Source: Sulfuricurvum sp.
Lineage (GTDB): Bacteria > Campylobacterota > Campylobacteria > Campylobacterales > Sulfurimonadaceae
Length of the DNA: 8,488 bases
Assembly (NCBI GenBank): GCA_022729835.1
Contig: DZBC01000081.1
Coordinates: 471 to 8,958, forward strand
Direction of reading: 5' to 3'
The notes below the pieces were generated by a model. It saw only the letters and a list, made by a program, of their open reading frames with translations. It was not told the origin of the DNA and ran no database searches. A program made the position numbers and the translations under genes. Below, in pieces: positions 1 through 8,488 of this stretch. Numbering within the stretch: position 1 is the first letter of the stretch; each line of letters begins with the position of its first letter.

Positions 1-84
1 TGTAGAGATGGGTGTAGAGATGGGTGTAGAGATGGGTGTAGAGATGGGTGTAGAGATGGGTGTAGAGTTCGGCGGTAGAGATTG
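1..84. repeat. 12-bp tandem repeat array, cut by the window edge
   Basis: The unit TGTAGAGATGGG is repeated five times without error at 1-60. A degenerate copy follows at 61-72 (TGTAGAGTTCGG) and a weaker one around 73-84. The array continues beyond position 1, so its copy number is unknown. The plus strand has a TAG in one frame of the unit. The minus strand is open in all three frames and would read PIST, PSLH or HLYT repeats, so it could lie in a gene or be non-coding. It sits directly after the stop codon of the NifQ-like gene. I see no stem-loop in it. Confidence 0.95.
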
Positions 85-93
85 AGGGACTCT

Positions 94-420
94 TCACGCG
101 CTCATCTCCGCAACCCTACATGTAAAGCAGGTGGCTTGATCGTTACATGTAACGCAGGCCGGAGCTACGGCATTGATCTCATCGTAGAGAAATTTCTTCC
201 AGAGCTTCTCTTTGGGCTTTTGCACGGCGAGGGTGGGAAAGTTACGGCTCATAAAACGCCCCATTTCACTGCGGCTTTTGAAGCCCAAATCTTGGTAGAG
301 GTGGTTCATCGCCAATGACGTTCTAGCGACATGAGGGGCTAAAACGTGGGCGGCGTAACCGTTGATCGCGTGAGAACGCAGGAGATCGCGCATCGCTTCG
401 TAGAGATGTTCTTCATACAT
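94..420 (-). CDS. nifQ: Short NifQ-like protein (molybdenum donor for FeMo-cofactor), variant cysteine motif
   Basis: This 108-residue protein resembles the C-terminal two thirds of NifQ, the iron-sulfur protein that supplies molybdenum for nitrogenase FeMo-cofactor assembly in the cytoplasm. Family hallmarks visible are SLAMNHLYQDLGFKSRSEM (35-53), FPTL (61-64), WKKFLY (74-79) and a cysteine-rich end. Known NifQ proteins carry CX4CX2CX5C. Here Cys89, Cys92 and Cys98 match the last three, the first cysteine position is Ala84, and an additional Cys101 follows, giving CX2CX5CX2C. It is shorter than the usual 160-180 residues and lacks most of the N-terminal part. The ATG has AAAGG upstream at 8-12 nt spacing. 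It is the last gene of the minus-strand group and no other nif gene is in view. Family membership is fairly secure; activity in nitrogenase maturation is inferred. Confidence 0.75.
   Translation of the reverse strand: MYEEHLYEAMRDLLRSHAINGYAAHVLAPHVARTSLAMNHLYQDLGFKSRSEMGRFMSRNFPTLAVQKPKEKLWKKFLYDEINAVAPACVTCNDQATCFTCRVAEMSA
117..152. repeat. Two TACATGTA palindromes, 27 bp centre to centre, inside the NifQ-like gene
   Basis: TACATGTA lies at 117-124 and the full 10-mer TTACATGTAA at 143-152. On the coding strand each encodes a Thr-Cys pair, namely Thr100-Cys101 and Thr91-Cys92, both in the cysteine cluster. They belong to a set of six such palindromes in the window. Confidence 0.85.
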
Positions 421-466
421 GACTTCGACCTTTGGTTAAGTTGCCGAAGGATTTGCACCTTGCGTT

Positions 467-652
467 CTAGGATAAATCACTGTGTTGTGAAATCAGGTAA
501 AACTGGTCTTTGAGGCGGTTGAGCTGCTTGATGATTAGGTCTTCATGCTCGACTGAGAGGCGGTAGTGCTGCGCCATAAAGTCGTACATCTTGTCGATGT
601 CGGTGTAGATTTGCTTGAGTAGATTCTCTTTGATTTTGTCCTGTACGCTCAC
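467..652 (-). CDS. Small helical protein of unknown function (61 aa)
   Basis: I do not recognise this protein. It is 61 residues, starts at GTG, and has a strong ribosome binding site AAAGGAG 5 nt upstream, which supports real translation. It has no signal peptide, membrane segment or cysteine. The sequence is rich in charged residues and Leu/Ile with no Pro or Gly, so it is probably almost fully alpha-helical, perhaps a helical hairpin or a coiled coil that binds a partner. It lies 31 bp after the CZB-like gene and 46 bp before the NifQ-like gene, all on the same strand, so co-transcription is likely. A role as an accessory to either neighbour is only a guess from position. Confidence 0.7.
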   Translation of the reverse strand: MSVQDKIKENLLKQIYTDIDKMYDFMAQHYRLSVEHEDLIIKQLNRLKDQFYLISQHSDLS

Positions 653-683
653 GAAGACTCCTTTGAGCCTTCAAGTGCAAGGT

Positions 684-1220
684 TTATTCTATACGCTGAC
701 CGCGGTAGTAGTTGACCCCTTTTGGTGCGCTACGGGGACTTTGGATGGGTTTGTACGGTGTCTGTGCGGGTGCCAACATTGATTCAAACTCTGATTCTGG
801 GGCGGCGAGAAGGTAGCTTTCGAGTTGACGCAGACGCGATATTAGAGCATCGGAGCGCTCAATGAGTGTTTGGTAATAGCGCTGCGCCAATTGTAGCTCG
901 TAGCTTGAAGCCTTTTTGCCGAGTCCAAACAGCCCTTGAAGTAAACCGCCATCCTTGTGCAAAATATGGTAGATTTGGAGGTAGTGATCGTAGCATTCGG
1001 TATGTATTGCGGTAATCTCGTCGATCATACGTTTGGATGAGGTGCTGTATAGCATCATTGCTTTATCAAATAACCATGTACCAAATTCGCTTTCGGTTTG
1101 ATTGAGCGGCAAAGCGGCTTGATTGATGCCGCTGGTCATTAGTTTGATCTGGTTGATCCATTTGATGTGTTGGGTGCGTGCGTGTCTAAAGTGCTGGACG
1201 AACTCTGTTTTGGCAGACAT
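684..1220 (-). CDS. CZB-like (chemoreceptor zinc-binding) domain protein with altered ligands
   Basis: This 178-residue soluble protein resembles the CZB four-helix domain found in chemoreceptors and some diguanylate cyclases, where 3 His and 1 Cys bind zinc. The pattern fits: QHIKW at 17-21 (first His, His18), EFGTWL at 45-50 in place of the usual CxFGKWL, and a histidine helix at 72-79. The Cys is replaced by Ser44 or a neighbour, and the usual HxxxH is altered (His73, Cys76, His79), so zinc binding may be lost or changed. A second helical part (about 100-145) and a Pro-rich tail (about 155-170) follow. The start was set at 1220 because AGGAG lies 7 nt upstream. A longer frame up to 1319 would overlap the upstream gene and has no such site. 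It lies 64 bp after a GGDEF-EAL gene, which suggests a c-di-GMP or chemotaxis link. The family call is moderate. Confidence 0.7.
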   Translation of the reverse strand: MSAKTEFVQHFRHARTQHIKWINQIKLMTSGINQAALPLNQTESEFGTWLFDKAMMLYSTSSKRMIDEITAIHTECYDHYLQIYHILHKDGGLLQGLFGLGKKASSYELQLAQRYYQTLIERSDALISRLRQLESYLLAAPESEFESMLAPAQTPYKPIQSPRSAPKGVNYYRGQRIE

Positions 1221-1227
1221 GGGCGTG

Positions 1228-1233
1228 CTCCTC
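1228..1233 (-). promoter_or_regulatory. Ribosome binding site that fixes the CZB-like start
   Basis: GAGGAG on the minus strand, 7 nt before the ATG at 1220. It selects this codon over an in-frame ATG at 1319 that lies inside the preceding gene. Confidence 0.7.
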
Positions 1234-1244
1234 GTTTTTGGCGC

Positions 1245-1272
1245 ATTGTAGCACCCACGGTGGTCGCACCAA
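1245..1272 (-). promoter_or_regulatory. Possible sigma-70 promoter for the CZB-like gene
   Basis: On the minus strand TTGGTG (1267-1272) and TACAAT (1245-1250) are 16 bp apart. Transcription would start near 1238, giving a leader of about 18 nt with the ribosome binding site. The spacer holds the imperfect palindrome CCACCGTGG. If real, this allows the three downstream genes to be expressed apart from the GGDEF-EAL gene. Confidence 0.4.
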
Positions 1273-1284
1273 GAGCGTTTGTGG

Positions 1285-2877
1285 CTAATTTTTGACCATA
1301 TTTTTTGTTTTATCCGCAAGCTCTGCTTGTTTTAAGCGCAATAAATTTTCAAAATCGTCACGCTTCATCGGACGGTAGTAGTAATAGCCCTGAATGGCGT
1401 CGATGTCGTGCGCGCGTAAAAAGTCGAGTTCCGCTTCGTACTCGACACCCTCCGCCAAAGCGGAGATGCCCAACGCTTTGGCGAGGGTGATGATGGCGGT
1501 AACGACGGCGCGGCCTTTGGGATCGTCTATGACCTTACGGATGAATGATCGATCGATCTTAAGCTTGTCGATGGGCAGTTGGGTGAGATAGGAGAGCGAG
1601 GAGTAGCCGGTGCCGAAATCATCAAGCGCAATAGCGTAGCCGCGTGCCTTGATGGCACGCAGCATCTCGACCGTTTTTTCGGGGTACTCCAGCACGATAC
1701 TTTCGGTGATTTCAAGCTCAAAGGAGGTGCTATCGGCACCGAAGTCTTGCATAATCGTATCAAGCATCGTTAAAAAATCGGCCTGCATCAGTTGTCGGGC
1801 AGAGACGTTGAGTGCGATTTTGCCCTGATAGAGCCCAAGTCGCTGCCACTCCAGAGCGTCTTGTACGCCCTGTCGAATGACGTAAGCGCCTAGATCGTAG
1901 ATCAGACCACTCTCTTCGGCAATAGGAATGAAGCGCGAAGGGGGCATCTGCGCTTCGTTTCCGCTCCAGCGCAGTAGTGCTTCAGCGCCGATGACGGAGC
2001 CGTCGCGTGGGTTGATCTGGGGCTGATAGTAGAGGCTAAATCCGCCATATTTCAAAGCGATTTTGAGTTGTGCGGCGATGGTCGTGTTTTCGACGGCTTT
2101 GTTGGTAAAGAGCGGTTCGTAGAAGCTATGGGTGTTCTTGCCTCTATGTTTGGCATCAAACATGGCCGAATCAGCGTTGCGTAGCAGCGCTTGGGCGTCT
2201 TGGGCATCGTCGGGGAAGCGGGCGATACCGATGCTCAGCGTCACCGAGAGGTCGATTTCATCGATTCTAAAAGGAGCGCTAAGACACTCGCGCAGATGCC
2301 GTAGCGCTTCGTGCGTGCGCTCTAGCCCATAAGCGGCATCTAGAATCATGGCAAATTCATCACCCCCGGTGCGCACCAAATGGGCCTCTTTGCCGAAGGT
2401 GTCTTCAAGCAGCTTGGCCACCGCGACGATCACTTTGTCGCCTAAGCGGTGGCCGTAGGAGTCGTTGATGTGTTTGAAGTTGTCCATATCGAGCATCAGC
2501 AACATAAAGGCATCGCGTCTTTGTGTCAGTATATCGAGCCGCTCGATCATACTAAGTCGGTTGGGGAGCTGGGTCAGTAGATCATGGTGGGCCAGATGCT
2601 CAAAGCGCTCTTTGGCCCGGCGAATCTCTTCGTAAATTTGGCGCTCTTTGAGTGCCCTTACATGTAAGAAACGGTAGCTCAGGGCATAGAGCAGCACACC
2701 GGTAACGACGACAAAGAACCACCCTTTATTGGTCTGCATGCGCAAAAAATCTTCATGAGTGTTCCCCAAAGCAGCGACCAGCGTATCGGAAAAATAGATC
2801 CACAGCAACCCAAAGGCGATATAGATCAGGGCGATCTTTAGAGCACCTTCTAGGGTGTTGCGGTCATGTGGCAGCAT
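1285..2877 (-). CDS. Membrane-bound GGDEF-EAL c-di-GMP protein
   Basis: A 530-residue inner-membrane protein combining a diguanylate cyclase domain and a c-di-GMP phosphodiesterase domain. Two membrane helices (about 13-36 and 53-68) flank a short periplasmic part, with the LLWIYFSD and TNKGWFFVVVTGVLLY patterns common in bacterial sensor N-termini. The GGDEF domain (about 95-250) has an intact GGDEF at 171-175 but no RxxD inhibitory site, with Gly162 and Ala165 at those positions. The EAL domain (about 265-515) keeps every residue expected for catalysis: E299 of EAL, N357, E389, D419-D420, K440, E476 and Q496. Active phosphodiesterase is therefore likely; cyclase activity is possible. The end of the domain reads QGYYYYRP, with an unusual Tyr run. 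The ATG is preceded by AAAGGA at 5 nt. It is the first gene of the four-gene minus-strand group and is divergent from recQ. Confidence 0.95.
   Translation of the reverse strand: MLPHDRNTLEGALKIALIYIAFGLLWIYFSDTLVAALGNTHEDFLRMQTNKGWFFVVVTGVLLYALSYRFLHVRALKERQIYEEIRRAKERFEHLAHHDLLTQLPNRLSMIERLDILTQRRDAFMLLMLDMDNFKHINDSYGHRLGDKVIVAVAKLLEDTFGKEAHLVRTGGDEFAMILDAAYGLERTHEALRHLRECLSAPFRIDEIDLSVTLSIGIARFPDDAQDAQALLRNADSAMFDAKHRGKNTHSFYEPLFTNKAVENTTIAAQLKIALKYGGFSLYYQPQINPRDGSVIGAEALLRWSGNEAQMPPSRFIPIAEESGLIYDLGAYVIRQGVQDALEWQRLGLYQGKIALNVSARQLMQADFLTMLDTIMQDFGADSTSFELEITESIVLEYPEKTVEMLRAIKARGYAIALDDFGTGYSSLSYLTQLPIDKLKIDRSFIRKVIDDPKGRAVVTAIITLAKALGISALAEGVEYEAELDFLRAHDIDAIQGYYYYRPMKRDDFENLLRLKQAELADKTKNMVKN
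2658..2667. repeat. TTACATGTAA palindrome in the GGDEF-EAL gene
   Basis: Perfect 10-bp palindrome. On the coding strand it encodes Leu-His-Val just after the second membrane helix, a different reading phase from the Thr-Cys copies. Confidence 0.85.
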
Positions 2878-2901
2878 GGGGTTCCTTTCAGCAATCCAAA
2901 C

Positions 2902-2907
2902 ATTATA
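2902..2907 (-). promoter_or_regulatory. Candidate -10 box for the GGDEF-EAL gene
   Basis: Perfect TATAAT on the minus strand. Transcription would start near 2895, leaving a leader of about 18 nt that contains AAAGGA (2883-2888). There is no good -35 box, which is typical of sigma-70 promoters in Campylobacter and Helicobacter relatives. Confidence 0.5.
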
Positions 2908-2943
2908 CCGCTTAAAATCCGAAACTCACAGAGATGAAACAGT

Positions 2944-2949
2944 TATAAT
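2944..2949 (+). promoter_or_regulatory. Candidate -10 box overlapping the recQ start
   Basis: Perfect TATAAT whose last two bases are the first two of the ATG at 2948. If used, RNA would start near 2956-2957, at the second in-frame ATG, giving a leaderless recQ message. There is no clear -35 box and no ribosome binding site before either ATG. It is 36 bp from the opposing box, so the two promoters would be divergent and close. Confidence 0.35.
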
Positions 2950-4750
2950 GGCGCACATGAATTCAAAGCCCCTAGAAGTTCTCAAGTCCCGATTCGGGCA
3001 TAACGGCTTTCGTCCTTTGCAAGAGGAGGCGATCAACGCGATTGTCAGTGGACGTGATCTGCTCATGATCCTGCCCACGGGCGGAGGCAAGTCGCTGTGC
3101 TATCAGCTCCCCACGCTGCTCATGGGCGGCACTACGGTTGTCGTCTCGCCGCTGCTTGCACTGATGCACGATCAGGTGACGGCGCTGCGCGCAGCGGGGA
3201 TGAAGGCACAGATGCTCTCATCGATGCAAGATCAGCGCGAAAGTGCGCAGATCATCGGCGCTCTGCTCGAAGGCGCACTGGAGTTTCTCTACCTCTCTCC
3301 CGAGCGGCTCAACACCGACGCCATGCGCACACTGCTGCGGCGCGTGAGGGTCAATTTTTTTGTGCTTGATGAGGCGCACTGTATCAGCGAGTGGGGGCAT
3401 GAGTTTCGCGCCGATTACCGTGAGCTTTCGCAGCTACGAGCGCACTTTCCCCAGATCCCCATTGCGGCTTTTACCGCCACCGCCACCGATACGGTGCGCC
3501 ATGATATCGTCGACCATCTCGCACTTAGCGATCCGCTGATTTTGCGCGGGAAGCTCTATCGCCCCAATCTTTTCATTACATGTAAGCACCGCATCGGTGA
3601 TGGGGATGAGCAGCTCGTCGCCTTTCTCAAAGCGCGTAAAGATCAAAGCGGCATCGTCTATGCCCTCTCGCGCAAAAGCACCGAACGCATCGCGCAGATG
3701 CTGATGCGCAAGGGCTTTGAGGCGCAGGCTTATCATGCGGGGCTTGAAGCGCGTCTGCGCAATGAGATTTACCGCGCGTTTGTACACGATGAGACCCGCA
3801 TCATCGTTGCCACCATCGCTTTTGGGATGGGGATCGACAAATCCAACATCCGCTTTGTCGTGCATTCTGCCTTGCCCAAGACGCTGGAGAACTACTATCA
3901 AGAGATCGGACGCTCAGGGCGCGATGGAGATGATTCGGAGGTGGTGGCGCTCTTTGGTGCAAGCGACGTGATCGCGCAAAAGCGTTTTATCGAACCGCTT
4001 GAAGCTGGGGCGTACCGCGATCATCTGCTCTCCAAGCTCGACTCCATGAGCCGTTTCGCCGCGCAAGAAGGGTGTCGTCATCAGGCCTTGGCGCGTTATT
4101 TCGGCGATACCATCGAGCCGTGCGGCGCACACTGCGACAACTGCACCGACACAAGCCGCACCAAGCGCGACATCACCCGCGAAGCGCAGATGTTTCTCTC
4201 CGCGCTCTATCGCTGCGGCGCACGCTTTGGCAAAAACTACCTCATCGACGTGCTGCTGGGTTCTAAAGAGAAGCGTCTGCTTGAAAACGGTCATGATAGC
4301 CTCTCGGTGTATGGTATCGGCAAGGCGTGGCATAAGAAGCAGTGGATGGTGCTCTTTGAGCGCTTGCTGGAGCTTGAGGCCTTACATGTAGGGGAGTTTC
4401 AGGTGCTCTCGCTTACGCCCATAGGCGAGTCCATTTTGCGCGGCAAGCAGAGCGTAGAGATTCGATCCGAGCGGCTTGAGCTCAAAGCAAGTGTCGCCAA
4501 AAAAGCGCCCCCCTCTGGCGAATACAACGAGCATGTCTTTGATGCCCTGCGTACGCTACGGCGTGAATTGGCACTACGCTATGGCGTGCCGCCTTATGTT
4601 ATCTTTAGCGACAAAACGCTTAAAGAACTCTCTTTGACACTGCCGCAAAATGAGGCGCAAATGCTTCAAATCGGTGGTATCGGCGCGGTTAAGTTTGAGC
4701 GCTATGGAGGAGATTTTCTAGCGGTGTGTCGGCGCTTTGCTACAGAGTGA
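2948..4750 (+). CDS. recQ: ATP-dependent DNA helicase RecQ
   Basis: RecQ is a 3'-5' DNA helicase acting in recombination and replication-fork repair. The 600-residue length fits the family. Superfamily 2 motifs are all present: FRPLQEEAI with Gln25, Walker A TGGGKS (Lys48), SPLLALMHDQV, DEAH at 141-144 followed by the aromatic loop SEWGHEFR, FTATAT, VATIAFGMGIDKSNIR, and QEIGRSGRDG with both arginine fingers. The RecQ zinc site has Cys376, 392, 396 and 399. A winged-helix RQC region follows (about 405-510) and then an HRDC domain (526-600). No key residue is missing. The start is uncertain: ATG 2948 or ATG 2957 both precede the first conserved region, neither has a clear ribosome binding site, and the frame is open back to GTG 2855. 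The 3' end overlaps the convergent gene by 11 bp. Confidence 0.97.
   Translation: MAHMNSKPLEVLKSRFGHNGFRPLQEEAINAIVSGRDLLMILPTGGGKSLCYQLPTLLMGGTTVVVSPLLALMHDQVTALRAAGMKAQMLSSMQDQRESAQIIGALLEGALEFLYLSPERLNTDAMRTLLRRVRVNFFVLDEAHCISEWGHEFRADYRELSQLRAHFPQIPIAAFTATATDTVRHDIVDHLALSDPLILRGKLYRPNLFITCKHRIGDGDEQLVAFLKARKDQSGIVYALSRKSTERIAQMLMRKGFEAQAYHAGLEARLRNEIYRAFVHDETRIIVATIAFGMGIDKSNIRFVVHSALPKTLENYYQEIGRSGRDGDDSEVVALFGASDVIAQKRFIEPLEAGAYRDHLLSKLDSMSRFAAQEGCRHQALARYFGDTIEPCGAHCDNCTDTSRTKRDITREAQMFLSALYRCGARFGKNYLIDVLLGSKEKRLLENGHDSLSVYGIGKAWHKKQWMVLFERLLELEALHVGEFQVLSLTPIGESILRGKQSVEIRSERLELKASVAKKAPPSGEYNEHVFDALRTLRRELALRYGVPPYVIFSDKTLKELSLTLPQNEAQMLQIGGIGAVKFERYGGDFLAVCRRFATE
3576..3585. repeat. 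TTACATGTAA palindrome in recQ
   Basis: Perfect 10-bp palindrome encoding Ile-Thr-Cys-Lys in the second helicase lobe. Confidence 0.85.
4382..4391. repeat. TTACATGTAG, near-perfect copy of the palindrome in recQ
   Basis: The TACATGTA core is intact and one outer base differs. It encodes Leu-His-Val in the RQC region, the same phase as the copy at 2658. Confidence 0.8.
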
Positions 4751-5980
4751 CGACGCGGTTGCGCCCTTCGCTCTTGGCTTTATAAAGTGCTTTGTCGGCC
4801 ATACGAAAGAGCGTTTCAATACTCATGTCACGGGCTAACTGGCTGACGCCAATGCTCACACTATGCGCTCCCGTCGCGCCAAAATCATGCAAGGCAATGC
4901 GCTGTCGGAGCTTTTGCGCGAGTACAGTGGCCTGAGCGGCGTCGGTATGCGGAGAGACGATGAGAAACTCCTCCCCGCCCCATCTGCCCACCGAATCGGA
5001 GCGGCGCACCTCTTCGCGCATCAGCGTTGCCATCTCAACGAGCACCGCATCACCGGCCTGATGACCGTAGGTGTCGTTGATCTTCTTAAAGTGATCGATA
5101 TCGACGAGTAAGACGCTAAGTGCAAAACCGTAGCGCACCGCGCGCTCATACTCCTCTTGGATGAGCGTGTCGAGCTTTAGTCGGTTGTAGATTCCTGTCA
5201 GTGCGTCGGTTTGGGAGAGGCGCTCGATCATCTTCTTCTCGTCGATCAGCTCATAAAATGCGATATATCCCCCAAGAAACCCACTCTCTTGATACTCCGG
5301 CGAGATCGTGACACTGTACCAGTTGGTGCCTTCTACGAAATTACGGTTTTCGATTTCGGTTGAAAACTCCATCCCACGCAGCAAAGTTTCCCAGAGGCGT
5401 ATGTAGAGCTCCGGAGGTGTCTGTGGGTGGCGCAGAATGCTCACCTTTTGGCCGATCAGCATCTCTTTTTTGCAACGTGCGTAGTGGCAGTAGCGCTCGC
5501 TCGCCTCTAGGATAATCCCCTCTTTGCTGGTCTTGATATAGGCGATGTAGCGATCAATGATGTCCAGTCGGCGGCGGCTTTCAAAGAGTGCTTTGGAGAG
5601 CGCACTGCGGAGCATTAAGGTCTTGAGGTGGTTTTCGATGCGTACCTGAAGCTCCTCTTTGTTAAACGGTTTGGTGATGTAGTCCACGGCGCCGAGCGCG
5701 AAGCCGCGTTTGATCGCTTCACTCTCACCTTTGGCCGTCAGAAAAATAAAGGGAATATCCTGGGTAGTTGGGTCGCTGCGTAAGCGTGAAGCCACTTCAT
5801 AGCCGTCGATCTCCGCCATGTGGATATCGAGCAAAACCAGATCCGGCTGGTTTTTGGCGATGCTATCGAGTGCTTTGGCACCGCTTGTGGCAATGCGAAT
5901 CTCGTAGCGATCCCGCAATAACTCTGCGAGTAGCGTAATATTGAGCGGTTCGTCATCGACGATCAACAAAGCAGGCTTGC

Positions 5981-5984
<4 letters not shown>
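4740..5984 (-). CDS. Response regulator diguanylate cyclase (REC-PAS-GGDEF)
   Basis: A 414-residue cytoplasmic response regulator that should make c-di-GMP from two GTP when phosphorylated. The receiver domain (1-122) has acidic residues D10-D11, phospho-acceptor D53, T83 and K105. A PAS domain (about 140-250) with RHPQTPPELY is of the aerotaxis type and could sense a ligand or redox state. The GGDEF domain (about 255-412) has GGEEF at 336-340, the active variant, and an intact inhibitory site R327-x-x-D330, so product inhibition is expected. The start ATG overlaps the stop of the hybrid kinase (ATGA) and has AAGGG 5 nt upstream, so the two are translationally coupled and the kinase is the obvious phosphate source. 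It converges on recQ with an 11-bp overlap, and I see no terminator stem-loop there. Confidence 0.96.
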
Positions 5985-8347
<2,363 letters not shown>

Positions 8348-8450
8348 GGGATCGATTTCGAAAATGCGGTAGATCTCATCTGACCAACTCAGCGCGTTAC
8401 TGTGCAGATCGAGCGTCCAGCTTCCGATGGAGGCGAGGCGCTGCGCTTCG

Positions 8451-8463
8451 CTCAGCTCAGCTC
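8451..8463 (-). repeat. 5-bp tandem repeat at the kinase frameshift
   Basis: CTCAG twice plus CTC on the plus strand (GAGCT repeats on the coding strand). Removing one 5-bp unit joins the upstream EHELS frame to the downstream EAQRLASIGSW frame, giving the usual linker and start of a PAS domain. Confidence 0.8.
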
Positions 8464-8488
8464 ATGTTCGCTGCGCTGTAGAATTTCG
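8452..8488 (-). pseudogene. Upstream fragment of the same hybrid kinase, out of frame
   Basis: Eleven codons run in from outside the window as EILQRSEHELS and then hit TGA at 8452-8454. The sequence is typical of the helical linker before a PAS domain, so it is the direct N-terminal continuation of the kinase in another frame. Whether the break is real cannot be told here because it lies only 25 bp from the edge. Confidence 0.6.

Noticed and set aside
82..318. 78-codon plus-strand open frame over the NifQ-like gene
   Set aside because: It is antisense to the NifQ hallmark residues and has no ribosome binding site that I can see.
1221..1319. Longer N-terminus for the CZB-like protein starting at 1319
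   Set aside because: It would overlap the GGDEF-EAL gene by 35 bp, adds no family-like sequence, and the ATG at 1220 has a strong ribosome binding site.
2855..2947. Extended recQ start at GTG 2855
   Set aside because: It overlaps the divergent gene and its ribosome binding site, and the added residues have no RecQ similarity.
3434..3901. 155-codon open frame on the minus strand inside recQ
   Set aside because: It is antisense to conserved helicase motifs and its translation shows no recognisable domain.
8452..8464. Programmed -1 ribosomal frameshift in the kinase
   Set aside because: The overlap of the two frames contains no X-XXY-YYZ slippery heptamer, and a simple 5-bp duplication explains the break better.

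Overview
The window is compact, protein-coding bacterial DNA with no RNA genes, insertion sequences, phage genes or CRISPR arrays that I can see. By eye about half of the bases are G+C. The proteins look most like those of Campylobacterota (epsilonproteobacteria): a REC-PAS-GGDEF protein with a 'RHPQTP' type PAS, a CZB-like small protein, and several multidomain two-component and c-di-GMP proteins, plus a NifQ-like protein that points to a nitrogen fixer. The taxonomic call is an inference from family resemblance, not a match to a known genome.

Layout. Bases 1-84 are a 12-bp tandem repeat that runs off the left edge. Bases 94-2877 hold four minus-strand genes in head-to-tail order. In transcription order they are a two-pass membrane GGDEF-EAL protein (1285-2877), a 178-residue protein resembling the CZB zinc-binding domain (684-1220), an unknown 61-residue helical protein (467-652), and a short NifQ-like protein (94-420). 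Gaps of 31 to 64 bp and good ribosome binding sites suggest co-transcription, with a possible extra promoter ahead of the CZB-like gene. A divergent promoter region of about 70 bp separates this group from recQ (2948-4750, plus strand), a complete RecQ helicase.

The end of recQ overlaps by 11 bp, tail to tail, the end of a second minus-strand unit. That unit is a hybrid histidine kinase (5981 to beyond 8347) followed, with a 4-bp ATGA overlap, by a REC-PAS-GGDEF response regulator (4740-5984). The kinase carries HisKA, HATPase, two receiver domains and an Hpt domain. The natural reading is a phosphorelay that ends in c-di-GMP synthesis. The two units therefore place two independent c-di-GMP outputs around recQ.

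The main oddities are these. (1) The kinase reading frame is broken at 8451-8463 by what looks like a 5-bp tandem duplication inside its N-terminal PAS region, close to the window edge. It could be a real mutation, a slippage switch or an assembly error. (2) The palindrome TACATGTA occurs six times in 8.5 kb, in four genes and in different reading phases. (3) The NifQ-like protein is short and has a shifted cysteine motif. (4) The CZB-like protein has lost expected zinc ligands. I do not see a clear new defence, mobile or biosynthetic system.
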